The notes beneath the pieces were generated by a model that saw nothing but the letters and a program-made list of their open reading frames with translations, did not search any database and was not told the origin of the DNA. 64,000 bases of DNA, taken from positions 143,050 to 207,049 of the forward strand of contig NZ_FNCC01000015.1 in assembly GCF_900100955.1 (NCBI RefSeq), given 5' to 3'. Position 1 is the first letter of the stretch. Every line of letters starts with the position of its first letter. This stretch comes from Lentzea fradiae. Its GTDB lineage: Bacteria; Actinomycetota; Actinomycetes; Mycobacteriales; Pseudonocardiaceae. Below, piece after piece: positions 25,089 through 32,633 of the stretch. A program made the translations under genes and the position numbers.

Positions 25089-25709
25089 TCACTCGAAGCG
25101 CAGCCTCGCCCTGACCGGAGCCGTCACCAGGCACCCGGACGACGCCCGCCAGAGCCGGGCCAGCCGGGTGCGCAGGTCCGTGCCGCCGCTGAGCGCCCTG
25201 GCGACGAACTGCAGCCCGAGCAGCTCGGCCACGACCTGTTCGGCCGCGTGCCGCACGTTCACCTCCGGGCGCAGCTCGCCGTGCTCGCGGGCGAGCGTGA
25301 GCAGCTCCCGCACGACGGTGACCCAGCCGATCACCTGCGCCGCCGCCGCGACGTCGAAGAACACCGCCTCCCGCAACAGCTTCGCGCTCACCCGCACGGT
25401 CAGGTCGGTGTCGAGCCGGTCGGCGAACTCGAACGACATGGAGATCAGCGCCTGGAACGGGGACGGCTCGACGGCGAGCTGTTCGTCGCGCAACCGGTGC
25501 CACAGCAGCGACTGCTCCTCGATGACCGCGACGCCGAGCGCCTCCTTGGAGCGGAAGTGGCAGTACAACGCGCCTTTCGACACGTCGGCCCGTGCGCACA
25601 CGGCGGTGAGGCTGGACCTGGCGAAGCCGTCGCGGTCGAACACCTCGGCGGCGGCGCGCAGCAGTCTCGCCCGCGTGTGCGCGGCTCTCTCCCGGCCGGT
25701 GGCGCTCAT
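25089..25709 (-). CDS. TetR-family regulator, gamma-butyrolactone receptor-like
   Basis: 206 residues. The helix-turn-helix (TRARLLRAAAEVFDRDGFARSSLTAVCARADVSKGALYCHFRSKEAL) is of the ArpA/ScbR type, and the ligand domain keeps the family's tryptophan (IGWVTVVRELL) and overall length. Such receptors bind butyrolactone autoinducers and control secondary metabolism. No butyrolactone synthase (AfsA type) lies in the window, so it could be an orphan receptor or pseudo-receptor. The start codon overlaps the stop of the SnoaL-like gene by four bases. Confidence 0.85.
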   Translation of the reverse strand: MSATGRERAAHTRARLLRAAAEVFDRDGFARSSLTAVCARADVSKGALYCHFRSKEALGVAVIEEQSLLWHRLRDEQLAVEPSPFQALISMSFEFADRLDTDLTVRVSAKLLREAVFFDVAAAAQVIGWVTVVRELLTLAREHGELRPEVNVRHAAEQVVAELLGLQFVARALSGGTDLRTRLARLWRASSGCLVTAPVRARLRFE

Positions 25710-26098
25710 GCCCCCGCCCCCGCCAGCGCGAGGGTGTCCGGCAGGTGCCAGAACTGCTCGATCTCCCCCTGGTGCACCGAGATCATCGACGCGAACCGCG
25801 CCTGGACGGCGTCACCGGTGGCGCGGACCCGCCAGCGCGCCGAGCCGATCACCGCCGCGTCGCCGCCGTCCACGACCACCTGCCGCGCGGACAGCTGTTC
25901 CAGGTCGAACGCGGCGAACAGGGTGAGGAACCACGACTCGACCTCGCGCCGGGTGCGCGGGCCCCGCGACCACCGGGCACCGGCCGGGTCGGGTGCCTCC
26001 CACTCCACGGCCGCCGCGCACAACCGCGCGATGCCCGCCGCGTCCTGTGCCGCCAGGCGCGCCAGGAACACCTGCACCACTTCGACCGTCGAAAACAT
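25706..26098 (-). CDS. SnoaL-like / NTF2-fold protein
   Basis: 130 residues from the ATG at 26098 (GGGAG close upstream). It has the cone-shaped NTF2-like fold pattern: an N-terminal helix pair (VVQVFLARLAAQDAAGIARLCAAAVEWEAP), a RTRREVESWFLTLFAAF helix, and a terminal beta-sheet ending EIEQFWHLPD. Members are polyketide cyclases, limonene-epoxide-type hydrolases or simple ligand-binding proteins. It is translationally coupled to the TetR gene, which hints that it modifies or binds the signal the receptor senses. An in-frame upstream start at 26146 is possible but has no ribosome binding site. Confidence 0.8.
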   Translation of the reverse strand: MFSTVEVVQVFLARLAAQDAAGIARLCAAAVEWEAPDPAGARWSRGPRTRREVESWFLTLFAAFDLEQLSARQVVVDGGDAAVIGSARWRVRATGDAVQARFASMISVHQGEIEQFWHLPDTLALAGAGA

Positions 26099-26171
26099 TT
26101 CTCCCACCTTAGTCAGCGGCACGAAAACCGACGGCGCACACCCCATCGGACCATCTTCGTTCCACCGAACA

Positions 26172-26194
26172 ACCGATCAAGTGATTCGAACGGT
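26172..26194. promoter_or_regulatory. Imperfect palindrome in a divergent gap (candidate operator)
   Basis: A 23-base segment with outer arms ACCG...CGGT and eight of eleven symmetric positions matching. It lies between the SnoaL-like gene (minus) and the XRE gene (plus), a natural place for the TetR or XRE protein to bind. Confidence 0.3.
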
Positions 26195-26303
26195 GGCTGA
26201 ACTTTCAACGACCGCCGGTATCACCACAATGCACGGCACGGAGAGCGGCTCTTTGCGGCAGGCTGGGCAGCACCCAGTCGTCTCACCGAAACGGAGCAGA
26301 ACC

Positions 26304-26612
26304 GTGCTCAAGGCAGCCCCCGACTCCCGCGAGCACCAGGACGTCCCGCCGATTACCACGCTGATTCCCCGGGCCCGCCGAAGACGGGGCCTGACCCAGC
26401 GCGAACTCGCGGACCTGTTGTGCGAGATCTCACAGAACGACAGCGTCACCCGTGAAGAAGTGTCGAGGTGGGAACGCGGAAAACGCATTCCCGGCCCCTA
26501 CTGGCGCGCCTGGATCAGCGCGGCGCTGCACGTGCCGCACGCCGAGGTGGACAGGGCGGCGGTGCTCGCGCGACAGAGCCGCCGAACCAGGGCAGCGGAC
26601 CACTCCGGGTAG
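26304..26612 (+). CDS. Small XRE-family DNA-binding protein
   Basis: 102 residues from the GTG at 26304, with GGAG seven bases upstream; an in-frame ATG at 26229 would add a tail with no recognised feature. The helix-turn-helix is PRARRRRGLTQRELADLL with DNA-contact helix TREEVSRWERGKR, followed by a short arginine-rich end. The recognition helix WERGKRIPGPYW is like those of actinomycete regulators adjacent to signalling genes. It is divergent from the SnoaL-TetR pair and probably part of the same regulatory unit. A strong hairpin follows. Confidence 0.82.
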   Translation: MLKAAPDSREHQDVPPITTLIPRARRRRGLTQRELADLLCEISQNDSVTREEVSRWERGKRIPGPYWRAWISAALHVPHAEVDRAAVLARQSRRTRAADHSG

Positions 26613-26618
26613 CGGAGC

Positions 26619-26645
26619 GCGGGCGAACGGCAGGGGTTCGCCCGC
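26619..26645 (+). terminator. Terminator hairpin after the XRE gene
   Basis: Ten-base perfect arms GCGGGCGAAC/GTTCGCCCGC with a 7-base loop, beginning six bases after the stop codon. Confidence 0.8.
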
Positions 26646-27053
26646 CCGCGGAATGGCGGCGCCCATCAATCCCCTCGTGGGCGCCGCCCTTCAGCCGGAA
26701 AGACCCACATCGCCGCCGGATTAATCCAACGGCCACTTCTTCACCGCGCTCCCCCGGTCAATGCGCGGAACCGCGACGTCACATGGACGCGTACCGACGT
26801 CCGGGTGAATACTCAGGTATTGCGACAACGAGGTGGCCGAAACCGCCCGGCCCTCCCCTCACCCCAGCCGCACCGCGAGCCGGGAATGAGATCCCGATCA
26901 CAACAGCGGGCGCGTCCCGGGGGCCTTTAAGGGCTCTCGACGGAATTCTTGCGCGAGAGCTCACGGCAAACCGTGCAATTCCGCGTGTGATCGCCATCCT
27001 GATGACAGCTCTTCCACAGGCGGCTCACAGGAAAGCGGCTCACCCTGGTCTCC
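26646..27053. other. Intergenic region upstream of the dioxygenase gene
   Basis: Some 408 bases without a convincing gene. The only structure seen is a nested inverted repeat at 26941-26983: outer arms CGGAATT/AATTCCG and inner arms CACGG/CCGTG with loop CAAA. It ends 70 bases before the dioxygenase start and could be an operator or part of the 5' untranslated region. Confidence 0.4.
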
Positions 27054-27842
27054 ATGACGGACAACCACGACCGCGGCCTCCAGTTCGACCTCGCCACGCT
27101 GATCGGACGCAGGCGGGCGTTGTCGTTGCTCGGAGGCGCCGGCCTCACGCTCGTGGCCTGCGCCCCGTCGACCAGCCCCGGCACCACGGCCCCGGCCACC
27201 ACGACGAACGGCGGGGTGCTCGAAGCCATCCCCGAGGAGACCGCGGGCCCCTATCCCGGCGACGGCTCCAACGGACCGAACGCGCTCACGCAGAGCGGCA
27301 TCGTGCGGTCGGACATCCGGTCCAGCTTCGGCGCCTCGACCCGCGAGGCCGAGGGCGTCGACCTGACGATCGACCTCACGGTCCAGAAGGAGGACGGCAC
27401 CCCGTACGCGGGCGCGGCCGTCTACCTGTGGCACTGCGACATCAACGGCGACTACTCGATGTACTCGGACCGCGTGAAGGACGAGAACTTCCTGCGCGGC
27501 GTCCAGGAGGCCGACACGTCCGGAAAGCTGCGGTTCGTCAGCGTCTTCCCCGGCGCGTACGCGGGACGCTGGCCGCACGTCCACTTCGAGGTCTACCCGA
27601 GCCTCGCCGAGGCCACCAAGGCGGGCAACCGGATCACGACCTCGCAGCTCGCGTTGCCGGAGACGACCTGCAAGGAGGTCTACGGCACCGCCGGGTACAC
27701 GCAGAGCGTGCGGAACATGGGGCGGACGTCGCTGGCTCAGGACATGGTGTTCCGCGACGGCGTCGACCGGCAGATGGCGACGATGTCGGGTGACGCGACC
27801 TCCGGGTACACGGCCTCGCTCACCTTCGCGGTCGGGAGCTGA
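27054..27842 (+). CDS. Tat-exported intradiol ring-cleavage dioxygenase lipoprotein
   Basis: 262 residues. The N-terminus combines a twin-arginine motif (GRRRALSLLGG) with a lipobox ending at Cys36 (LVAC), so it is probably a Tat-exported lipoprotein. The catalytic domain has ETAGPYPGDG (Tyr67), WHCDINGDYSMY, and FPGAYAGRWPHVHFE carrying Tyr169, His175 and His177, the expected non-haem ferric ligands. The family opens catechol-type rings between the hydroxyls. Extracytoplasmic members act on lignin- or humus-derived catechols. The aldehyde dehydrogenase gene follows 110 bases downstream in the same direction; a link is possible. Confidence 0.9.
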   Translation: MTDNHDRGLQFDLATLIGRRRALSLLGGAGLTLVACAPSTSPGTTAPATTTNGGVLEAIPEETAGPYPGDGSNGPNALTQSGIVRSDIRSSFGASTREAEGVDLTIDLTVQKEDGTPYAGAAVYLWHCDINGDYSMYSDRVKDENFLRGVQEADTSGKLRFVSVFPGAYAGRWPHVHFEVYPSLAEATKAGNRITTSQLALPETTCKEVYGTAGYTQSVRNMGRTSLAQDMVFRDGVDRQMATMSGDATSGYTASLTFAVGS

Positions 27843-27952
27843 GCCGAGTCCGGTGCCTCCACCGATGCGCGACCTGCTCCCCCGGACCATGCTGGGGACA
27901 TGACCGGTCCGCTCATCGAAGGTCCGGACGTGCGCGAAGGAGCCCTGCCCGC

Positions 27953-29263
27953 ATGACCGATTTCCACACCGCAGAGGACGTCGAGACCGCCGTGGCGAAG
28001 GCCGCCGCCGTCGCTGCCGAGCTCGCCGCGCTGCCCGCCCACCGCAGGGCCGCCGCCCTGGACCACGTGTCGCGGCGGCTCGCGGAACGGGCGGAGGAGT
28101 TCGCGCAGGCCATCACCGGCGACTCCGGCAAGCCCCTCAAGTGGTCGCGCGCCGAGGTGACCCGCGCGGTCTCCACGTTCCGCTGGGCCGCGGAGGAGGC
28201 GCGCCGGTTCTCCGGCGAGCTGCAACGCCTCGACACCGACCCGGCCGCCGAGGGTCGTCTCGCGCTGGTGCGGCGGGTGCCGCGCGGACCGGTGCTCGGC
28301 ATCGCGCCGTTCAACTTCCCGCTGAACCTGGTGGCGCACAAGGTCGCGCCGGCCATCGCGGTCGGCGCGCCGATCGTGCTGAAGCCCGCGCCCGCCACGC
28401 CGACGTCCGCGCTGCTGCTCGGCGAGCTGCTGGCGGAGACCGACCTGCCGGACGGCGCGTGGTCGGTGCTGCACCTGTCCAACGAGGACACCGCGAAGCT
28501 CGTCGAGGACCCGCGGCTGCCGGTCGTCTCGTTCACCGGGTCGGGGCCGGTCGGCTGGGGCATCAAGGAACGCCTGCCGCGCAAGCACGTGACGCTGGAG
28601 CTCGGGGGCAACGCGGCCGCGATCGTCGCCCCCGACTGGCAGGACATCGAGTTCGCCGCGCAACGCATCGCCACGTTCGCGATGTACCAGGCGGGCCAGT
28701 CGTGCATCTCGGTGCAGCGGGTCTTCGTGCACACCGACGTCTACGACACGATCGCGGAAGCCGTTGTGCGGCACGTGAACGCGCTGGACGTGGCGAACGA
28801 CGTCGGCCCGCTGATCAACGAGGCCGCGGCCGACCGCGTCGAGGCGTGGGTGCAAGAGGCGTCCGCGAAGGTCCTCACGGGAGGCACGCGCGACGGCCTC
28901 GTCTACGCGCCCACCGTGCTGACCGACGTGCCGGAGGACGCGAAGGTCAACGCCGAGGAGGTCTTCGGTCCCGTCGTCACGCTGTCCAGGGTGGACAGCG
29001 TGGAAGAGGCGTTCGACCGCGTCAACGCGTCCCGCTACGGCCTGCAGGCCGGTCTGTTCACGACCGACGTGCGGCTGGCTTTCCGTGCGGCGCAACGGCT
29101 TCAGGTCGGCGGCGTCATCGTCGGCGACGTGCCGAGCTACCGCGCGGACCAGATGCCCTACGGCGGGGTGAAGGAGTCCGGCATCGGGCGCGAAGGTCTG
29201 CGCGCCGCGATGGAGGACCTCACGGAGCCGAGGGTGCTGGTGCTGACCGGTCTGGAGCTCTGA
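27953..29263 (+). CDS. NAD(P)-dependent aldehyde dehydrogenase
   Basis: 436 residues. The catalytic Cys251 is in GQSCIS, the general base Glu216 in LELGGN and the oxyanion Asn121 in PFNFPLN; FTGSGPVGWGI is the cofactor loop, and the C-terminal GGVKESGIGREG dimerisation motif is intact. It is about 40 residues shorter than typical 475-500-residue enzymes because the N-terminal arm before the first helix is short. Substrate is unknown; the close homologues by eye are the non-phosphorylating glyceraldehyde-3-phosphate/lactaldehyde dehydrogenase type. A strong bidirectional terminator follows. Confidence 0.92.
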   Translation: MTDFHTAEDVETAVAKAAAVAAELAALPAHRRAAALDHVSRRLAERAEEFAQAITGDSGKPLKWSRAEVTRAVSTFRWAAEEARRFSGELQRLDTDPAAEGRLALVRRVPRGPVLGIAPFNFPLNLVAHKVAPAIAVGAPIVLKPAPATPTSALLLGELLAETDLPDGAWSVLHLSNEDTAKLVEDPRLPVVSFTGSGPVGWGIKERLPRKHVTLELGGNAAAIVAPDWQDIEFAAQRIATFAMYQAGQSCISVQRVFVHTDVYDTIAEAVVRHVNALDVANDVGPLINEAAADRVEAWVQEASAKVLTGGTRDGLVYAPTVLTDVPEDAKVNAEEVFGPVVTLSRVDSVEEAFDRVNASRYGLQAGLFTTDVRLAFRAAQRLQVGGVIVGDVPSYRADQMPYGGVKESGIGREGLRAAMEDLTEPRVLVLTGLEL

Positions 29264-29270
29264 CCGGGCC

Positions 29271-29305
29271 GCGGGGGAGCCACCCCGTGGCGGCGGCTCC
29301 CCCGC
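29271..29305. terminator. Bidirectional terminator hairpin
   Basis: Eleven-base perfect arms GCGGGGGAGCC/GGCTCCCCCGC with a 13-base loop, and a further GGCC pair outside. It lies between the aldehyde dehydrogenase stop and the stop of the minus-strand peptide ORF. Confidence 0.8.
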
Positions 29306-29320
29306 GCGGCCGGTTGCGGT

Positions 29321-29377
29321 CTAGTCGTAACCGCGAACGTGTCCGTCCTCGTCGGCCAGGTGCTCGTACCCGTCCAT
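29321..29377 (-). CDS. Candidate 18-residue peptide ORF
   Basis: ATG at 29377, stop TAG at 29321; the product is MDGYEHLADEDGHVRGYD. A strong Shine-Dalgarno sequence (GAGAGGAGTGG, with AGGAG six bases before the ATG) and a strong terminator just after the stop support a real gene. The peptide is acidic with tyrosines near both ends. It could be a peptide signal, a RiPP precursor core or a small regulatory protein; no modifying enzyme of a known RiPP class is next to it. It may be transcribed alone or from the 161-codon gene upstream at 29600-30085. I do not recognise it. Confidence 0.5.
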   Translation of the reverse strand: MDGYEHLADEDGHVRGYD

Positions 29378-29506
29378 GTCCCACTCCTCTCGTGTGTCCG
29401 ACCTCACAAAGCTAGAGGTTCTCCTGGCGCCTGTGGAGTGAATTTCCGCCGCATCCGGGGGACGCGGAACCGGCAAATCGGGCCCGTGGCAACGACTTTC
29501 CGTGAA

Positions 29507-29576
29507 CCGGACGCCGGCCGCGGACCGGCGTCGTCCCCTGGCCGGACGTCGGCCGCGGACCGGCGTCGCCCCGGGG
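29507..29576. repeat. Tandem duplication of 35 bp
   Basis: Two adjacent 35-base units sharing GGCCGCGGACCGGCGTCG with a few differences, and the start of a third (GCCGACGTC). Each unit is itself partly palindromic. It sits between the peptide ORF and the hypothetical gene on the minus strand. Confidence 0.7.
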
Positions 29577-29599
29577 GCCGACGTCAGTGCGCGTCGAGG

Positions 29600-30085
29600 T
29601 CAGCGGGGGCCCAGGGTCTCCGTGACCGCCCTCATCGCCGCCACCACGGCGGAGAACGGCGGCAGGAACGGTTTCGCCGCCGGCATCCCCTCCAGCCAGC
29701 GGACCCCGCTACCGCCGATCCGCGACGGCGGCAACGGCACGAGCGTCCCCAGCCGGTGCGTGAGCGCCCCGCGGGCACGCAGCCGGATCAGGTTCACCTG
29801 CGACGCCTCGTCGGCCGACTCGGTGAGCAGCAGCCACCTCCCCGGCGCCCCCGGCAGCACCACGACCGGTCCGCCGAGCAGCCGGACGGACAGGTAGTGC
29901 CGGACCTCGTCGCCGATGCCCGCCGCCATCTCCACGGCGGACACCTGGTGGTCGGTCGTGAGCAGCAGCCGGTTCTCCGACCGCAGCACCAGCCATCCCC
30001 AGTCCGAACAACGCTGCAAAGCGGCCGAGAACGTGTCGAGCCGCGGCAGAACTCCGGACGGCAGTACTCCCTCGTGCGAGCTCAT
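29600..30085 (-). CDS. Hypothetical protein (primase/polymerase N-domain-like pattern)
   Basis: 161 residues from the ATG at 30085 (GGGTGAG close upstream). No motif is decisive. The sequence pattern (WGWLVLRSENRLLLTT, GGPVVVLPGAPGRWLLLTE, LGTLVPLPPSRIGG, GVRWLEGMP) resembles the short actinomycete proteins related to the N-terminal part of bifunctional primase-polymerase domains, which often occur alone and are of unknown function; catalytic acidic residues were not seen. It is divergent from the amino acid permease gene with a 58-bp gap. Confidence 0.6.
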   Translation of the reverse strand: MSSHEGVLPSGVLPRLDTFSAALQRCSDWGWLVLRSENRLLLTTDHQVSAVEMAAGIGDEVRHYLSVRLLGGPVVVLPGAPGRWLLLTESADEASQVNLIRLRARGALTHRLGTLVPLPPSRIGGSGVRWLEGMPAAKPFLPPFSAVVAAMRAVTETLGPR

Positions 30086-30143
30086 CGTTCTCACCCCACT
30101 TGTGCGGTGTAACTCCGATCACACGATTTGACTCTCCGCCGCC

Positions 30144-31493
30144 ATGAATCCACTATCGGCCCGCCATCGGCACACTCGAACGGGGCTGGAGAGCGTGACT
30201 CACCTGCGAGAACGGCACGTCACCATGATCGCGCTCGGTGGCGTGATCGGAGCGGGGCTCTTCGTCGGAACGGGCGCGGGCATCGCCCTCGCGGGACCGG
30301 CGGTGCTCATTTCGTTCACCCTCGCCGGAATTCTGGCGCTCCTCGTGATGCGCATGCTCGGGGAAATGGCGGCGGAACACCCGAGCGGTGGCGCTTTCTC
30401 CGTGCACGCCGAAAAAGCGATCGGCCCCTGGGCCGGTTTCACGGTCGGCTGGGTCTACTGGTCGGCCGTCGGCGTCGTGCTCGCCGTCGAGGCGACGGGC
30501 GCCGCCAAGATCGCGTCCGGCTGGGTCCCCTCCGTGCCGCAGTGGGCCTGGGTGCTGCTGTTCATGGCGGCGCTCACCGCCGTGAACCTCGCCGACGTCC
30601 GCAACTTCGGCGAGTTCGAGTTCTGGTTCGCGGGACTCAAGGTCGCCGCGATCGTGCTGTTCCTCGCGCTGGGCGTGGCCGCCGTCGCGGGCGTGCTGCC
30701 CGGTGTGACCTCACCCGGCCTGACCAACCTGGGCGACTTCCTGCCCAACGGCTGGGGCGGCGTGGTCGCCGGGTTCATGGTGACGGTGTTCGCGTTCGGC
30801 GGCCTGGAGGTCATCACCATCGCGGCCGCCGACGCCGAGAACCCCGCGCACGCCATCAAGAAGGCGCTGCGGACGGCGCTGACGCGGCTGCTCGTCTTCT
30901 ACCTCGGCTCGCTGGCCGTGGTGGTGACCCTGTTGCCGTGGAACGACTCGGAGGTCGGCGCGAGCCCGTACGTGGCCGTGCTGAACCGCATCGGCGTCCC
31001 GGCGGCCGGGCAGATCATGAACGTCGTCATCTTCGTGGCGCTGCTGAGCGCCATCAACGCCACCCTCTACGGCGCCGCCCGCATGCTCAGCTCGCTGGCC
31101 GAACGCGGCGAGGCGCCGAAAGCGTTGCTGACCAAGAGGAACGGCGTCCCGCGCAACGCCGTGCTGGCGTCGACGGCGTTCGGCTTCTTCTCCGTGCTGC
31201 TCAACTACCTGTGGCCGGACACGGTCTTCCTGGTGCTGCTCAACGCCGTCGGCTCCGCGCTGCTGATCGTCTGGGCTTTCGTCGCGGTCTCGCAGATCCG
31301 GCTGCGCCGCGTCACGCCAGAGCCGAAGGTGCCGATGTGGGGCCACCCCTACCTGTCCTGGGTGGCGCTGGTGGCGATCGCCGGTGTCGTCGTGCTGATG
31401 CTGCTCGACGACGAGGCCCGCGGCCAGATCCTGTCCACGGGCGTGCTCGTCGCCGCGTTCGCCGCGGCCGGCCTCATCCGGTCACGTTCTTGA
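30144..31493 (+). CDS. APC-family amino acid permease
   Basis: 449 residues with twelve predicted membrane helices, of the amino acid transporter (AAT) group. It starts with TRTGLESVTHLRERHVTMIALGGVIGAGLFVGTGAGIALAGP, the helix-1 signature, and includes the conserved GEMAAEHPSGGAFSVHAEKAIGPWAGF loop and EVITIAAADAENPAHAIKKAL. Relatives take up GABA, proline, aromatic or basic amino acids by proton symport; the substrate is not settled. Its end overlaps the convergent NlpC-like gene by 20 bases. Confidence 0.93.
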   Translation: MNPLSARHRHTRTGLESVTHLRERHVTMIALGGVIGAGLFVGTGAGIALAGPAVLISFTLAGILALLVMRMLGEMAAEHPSGGAFSVHAEKAIGPWAGFTVGWVYWSAVGVVLAVEATGAAKIASGWVPSVPQWAWVLLFMAALTAVNLADVRNFGEFEFWFAGLKVAAIVLFLALGVAAVAGVLPGVTSPGLTNLGDFLPNGWGGVVAGFMVTVFAFGGLEVITIAAADAENPAHAIKKALRTALTRLLVFYLGSLAVVVTLLPWNDSEVGASPYVAVLNRIGVPAAGQIMNVVIFVALLSAINATLYGAARMLSSLAERGEAPKALLTKRNGVPRNAVLASTAFGFFSVLLNYLWPDTVFLVLLNAVGSALLIVWAFVAVSQIRLRRVTPEPKVPMWGHPYLSWVALVAIAGVVVLMLLDDEARGQILSTGVLVAAFAAAGLIRSRS

Positions 31494-32001
31494 GCCGGTA
31501 GGGCTGGTACCTGCTGTGGGGCTCCAGGCCGTAGGTGAGCGCCCGGTGGTCGGTGCCGTGGCCGCCGCGCTGCTCGTAGGCCAGGTACTCGGAGCGGTCG
31601 GCGTTCGTCCACCGCTCGAAGATCACCACGTGCCGGAAGTCCTCGCCCGGCTCGTCCACCGCGTCGAGGAGCAGGTCGCCGGGCCGCAGGTCGGCGAGCG
31701 CGATGGGCAGGGTGTAGTCGTCCGCGGCGAGAGCGACCGTGTTCGGGCCGCCGCGCGGGTCCTCGTTCCCCAGTTTCGCCGCCATCGAGACGAACCCGGA
31801 GCAGTCCTGCCGATACCCGTCGGTCCAGTGCAGCTCCATGCTGTACGGCACCCGGCTGCCGTTGTCCGCGGTCAGCCACGTCGCGGCGCGTTCCAGCAGC
31901 TCGGTCCTGGTGACCTGCTCCACCGGAGCCGCGGTCGCCACCGGTGCGCCGGTGAGCGTGAAAGCGAGGAATGCGGCCAGCACCGCGGAAATGAGTTTCA
32001 T
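31474..32001 (-). CDS. Secreted NlpC/P60-like (CHAP-type) cysteine hydrolase
   Basis: 175 residues from the ATG at 32001 (GGGAGA six bases upstream), with a clean signal peptide ending near APVATAA. The DCSGF motif holds the probable nucleophile Cys67, LRPGDLLLD the usual loop and RHVVIFERW the general base His124, giving the Cys-His of papain-like peptidoglycan amidases. It has no obvious cell-wall-binding domain. It is convergent with the permease; a sequence element shared with the XRE-gene upstream region lies about 50 bases before its start. Likely substrate is peptidoglycan cross-peptides; not proven. Confidence 0.82.
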   Translation of the reverse strand: MKLISAVLAAFLAFTLTGAPVATAAPVEQVTRTELLERAATWLTADNGSRVPYSMELHWTDGYRQDCSGFVSMAAKLGNEDPRGGPNTVALAADDYTLPIALADLRPGDLLLDAVDEPGEDFRHVVIFERWTNADRSEYLAYEQRGGHGTDHRALTYGLEPHSRYQPYRLKNVTG

Positions 32002-32050
32002 CGTTCTCCCCTGCGTCGAGAAGTGCGAGTCTCGTGGACTCACGGCAACA

Positions 32051-32067
32051 CGACACAGGTTTGAAGT
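32051..32067. promoter_or_regulatory. Shared 17-base element, copy 1
   Basis: CGACACAGGTTTGAAGT, matching the element at 32460-32476 at 15 of 17 positions. It lies 50 bases before the NlpC-like start, over a TTGACT (minus strand) that could be its -35 box. Confidence 0.4.
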
Positions 32068-32130
32068 CAAAGGTTTACCCGCATCCTCGCGGGGTAGAGA
32101 AGGCGGCGGCGAAACCCACCGGCCAGGTGA

Positions 32131-32388
32131 CTACGCGGACCGGCTCTGCGGGGCCAGCAGCTCGTTGATCGAGTCGAGCGAGATGCCGAGCGCCCCGGCG
32201 AGCGCCGCGATCGTGAAGAACGACGGCGTGGGGGCGCGACCGGTCTCGATCTTGCGCACGGTCTCGGCGGACAGACCGGCGCGGGCCGCGATCTCGACCA
32301 TGCTCGCGTCGCCGCGGGCGTCCCGGAGCAGCTGACCGAGCCGCCTGCCGCGCTCCCGTTCCAGCGACGTCAGTGGGATGCGCACCAT
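32131..32388 (-). CDS. XRE-family regulator (short form)
   Basis: 85 residues. The helix-turn-helix MVEIAARAGLSAETVRKIETGR is clear, and the opening VRIPLTSLERERGRRLGQLLRDAR with the end SFFTIAALAGALGISLDSINELL is a layout I associate with a widespread actinobacterial protein of unknown target. The ATG at 32388 has no strong Shine-Dalgarno sequence, so it may be leaderless. The gene is flanked by the two copies of a 17-base element and is divergent from the structured leader RNA, which suggests that it controls itself, the RNA and the NlpC-like gene. Confidence 0.85.
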   Translation of the reverse strand: MVRIPLTSLERERGRRLGQLLRDARGDASMVEIAARAGLSAETVRKIETGRAPTPSFFTIAALAGALGISLDSINELLAPQSRSA

Positions 32389-32440
32389 GGTCGCGGATTC
32401 TACGCGAAGAAGACGTTCCGGTCGGCGTGAGAAAAGTCCG

Positions 32441-32470
32441 TTGCACGCACACCCGATCGCGACATAGGTT
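32441..32470 (+). promoter_or_regulatory. Candidate promoter of the leader-peptide RNA
   Basis: TTGCAC (32441-32446), 18 bases, TAGGTT (32465-32470). Transcription would begin near 32477, nine bases before the Shine-Dalgarno sequence of the 12-codon ORF. The -10 box overlaps the 17-base shared element. Confidence 0.45.
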
Positions 32471-32476
32471 CGAAGT
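32460..32476. promoter_or_regulatory. Shared 17-base element, copy 2
   Basis: CGACATAGGTTCGAAGT, over the -10 region of the leader-RNA promoter and 72 bases before the XRE start. Candidate binding site of the XRE protein. Confidence 0.4.
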
Positions 32477-32485
32477 ACACAAGAG

Positions 32486-32581
32486 AGGAGGTGGTCCCAA
32501 GTTGTATAGCTACAGGACTCGTGAGGTGGCTGTCCGCTAGGACCGCCTTTGGTGACACCTGGCGAGTACCAGGCAGCCACC
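32486..32581 (+). ncRNA. Structured leader RNA with alternative helices
   Basis: Helix 1: GGTGGCTG (32525-32532) pairs with CAGCCACC (32574-32581), enclosing a side hairpin CCTGG-CGAGTA-CCAGG (32558-32573) that stacks directly on it. Helix 2, incompatible with it: the Shine-Dalgarno sequence and GGTGGTCC (to 32497) can pair with GGACCGCC (32540-32547). A small GTCC-GGAC hairpin (32532-32543) is a third option. The ORF at 32502-32540 ends inside the switch region, so ribosome position would choose between the folds. This is the shape of a translation-responsive attenuator, yet no plus-strand gene follows; it may act in trans or be a peptide-encoding small RNA. Confidence 0.5.
32502..32540 (+). 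CDS. 12-residue leader peptide ORF
   Basis: TTG start at 32502, TAG at 32538; the product reads MYSYRTREVAVR. It is preceded by an unusually good Shine-Dalgarno sequence (GAGAGGAGGTGG, AGGAGGT ending nine bases before the start). Arginine and tyrosine codons are used in a short space. It is embedded in the structured RNA. The sequence looks familiar to me from other actinobacterial genomes, but I cannot verify that here. Confidence 0.5.
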   Translation: MYSYRTREVAVR

Positions 32582-32633
32582 CGGCCCCCGGACTTCGAGC
32601 GCTGGTCCCGCTCGGCCTGCTCGCGCAGGAGTC

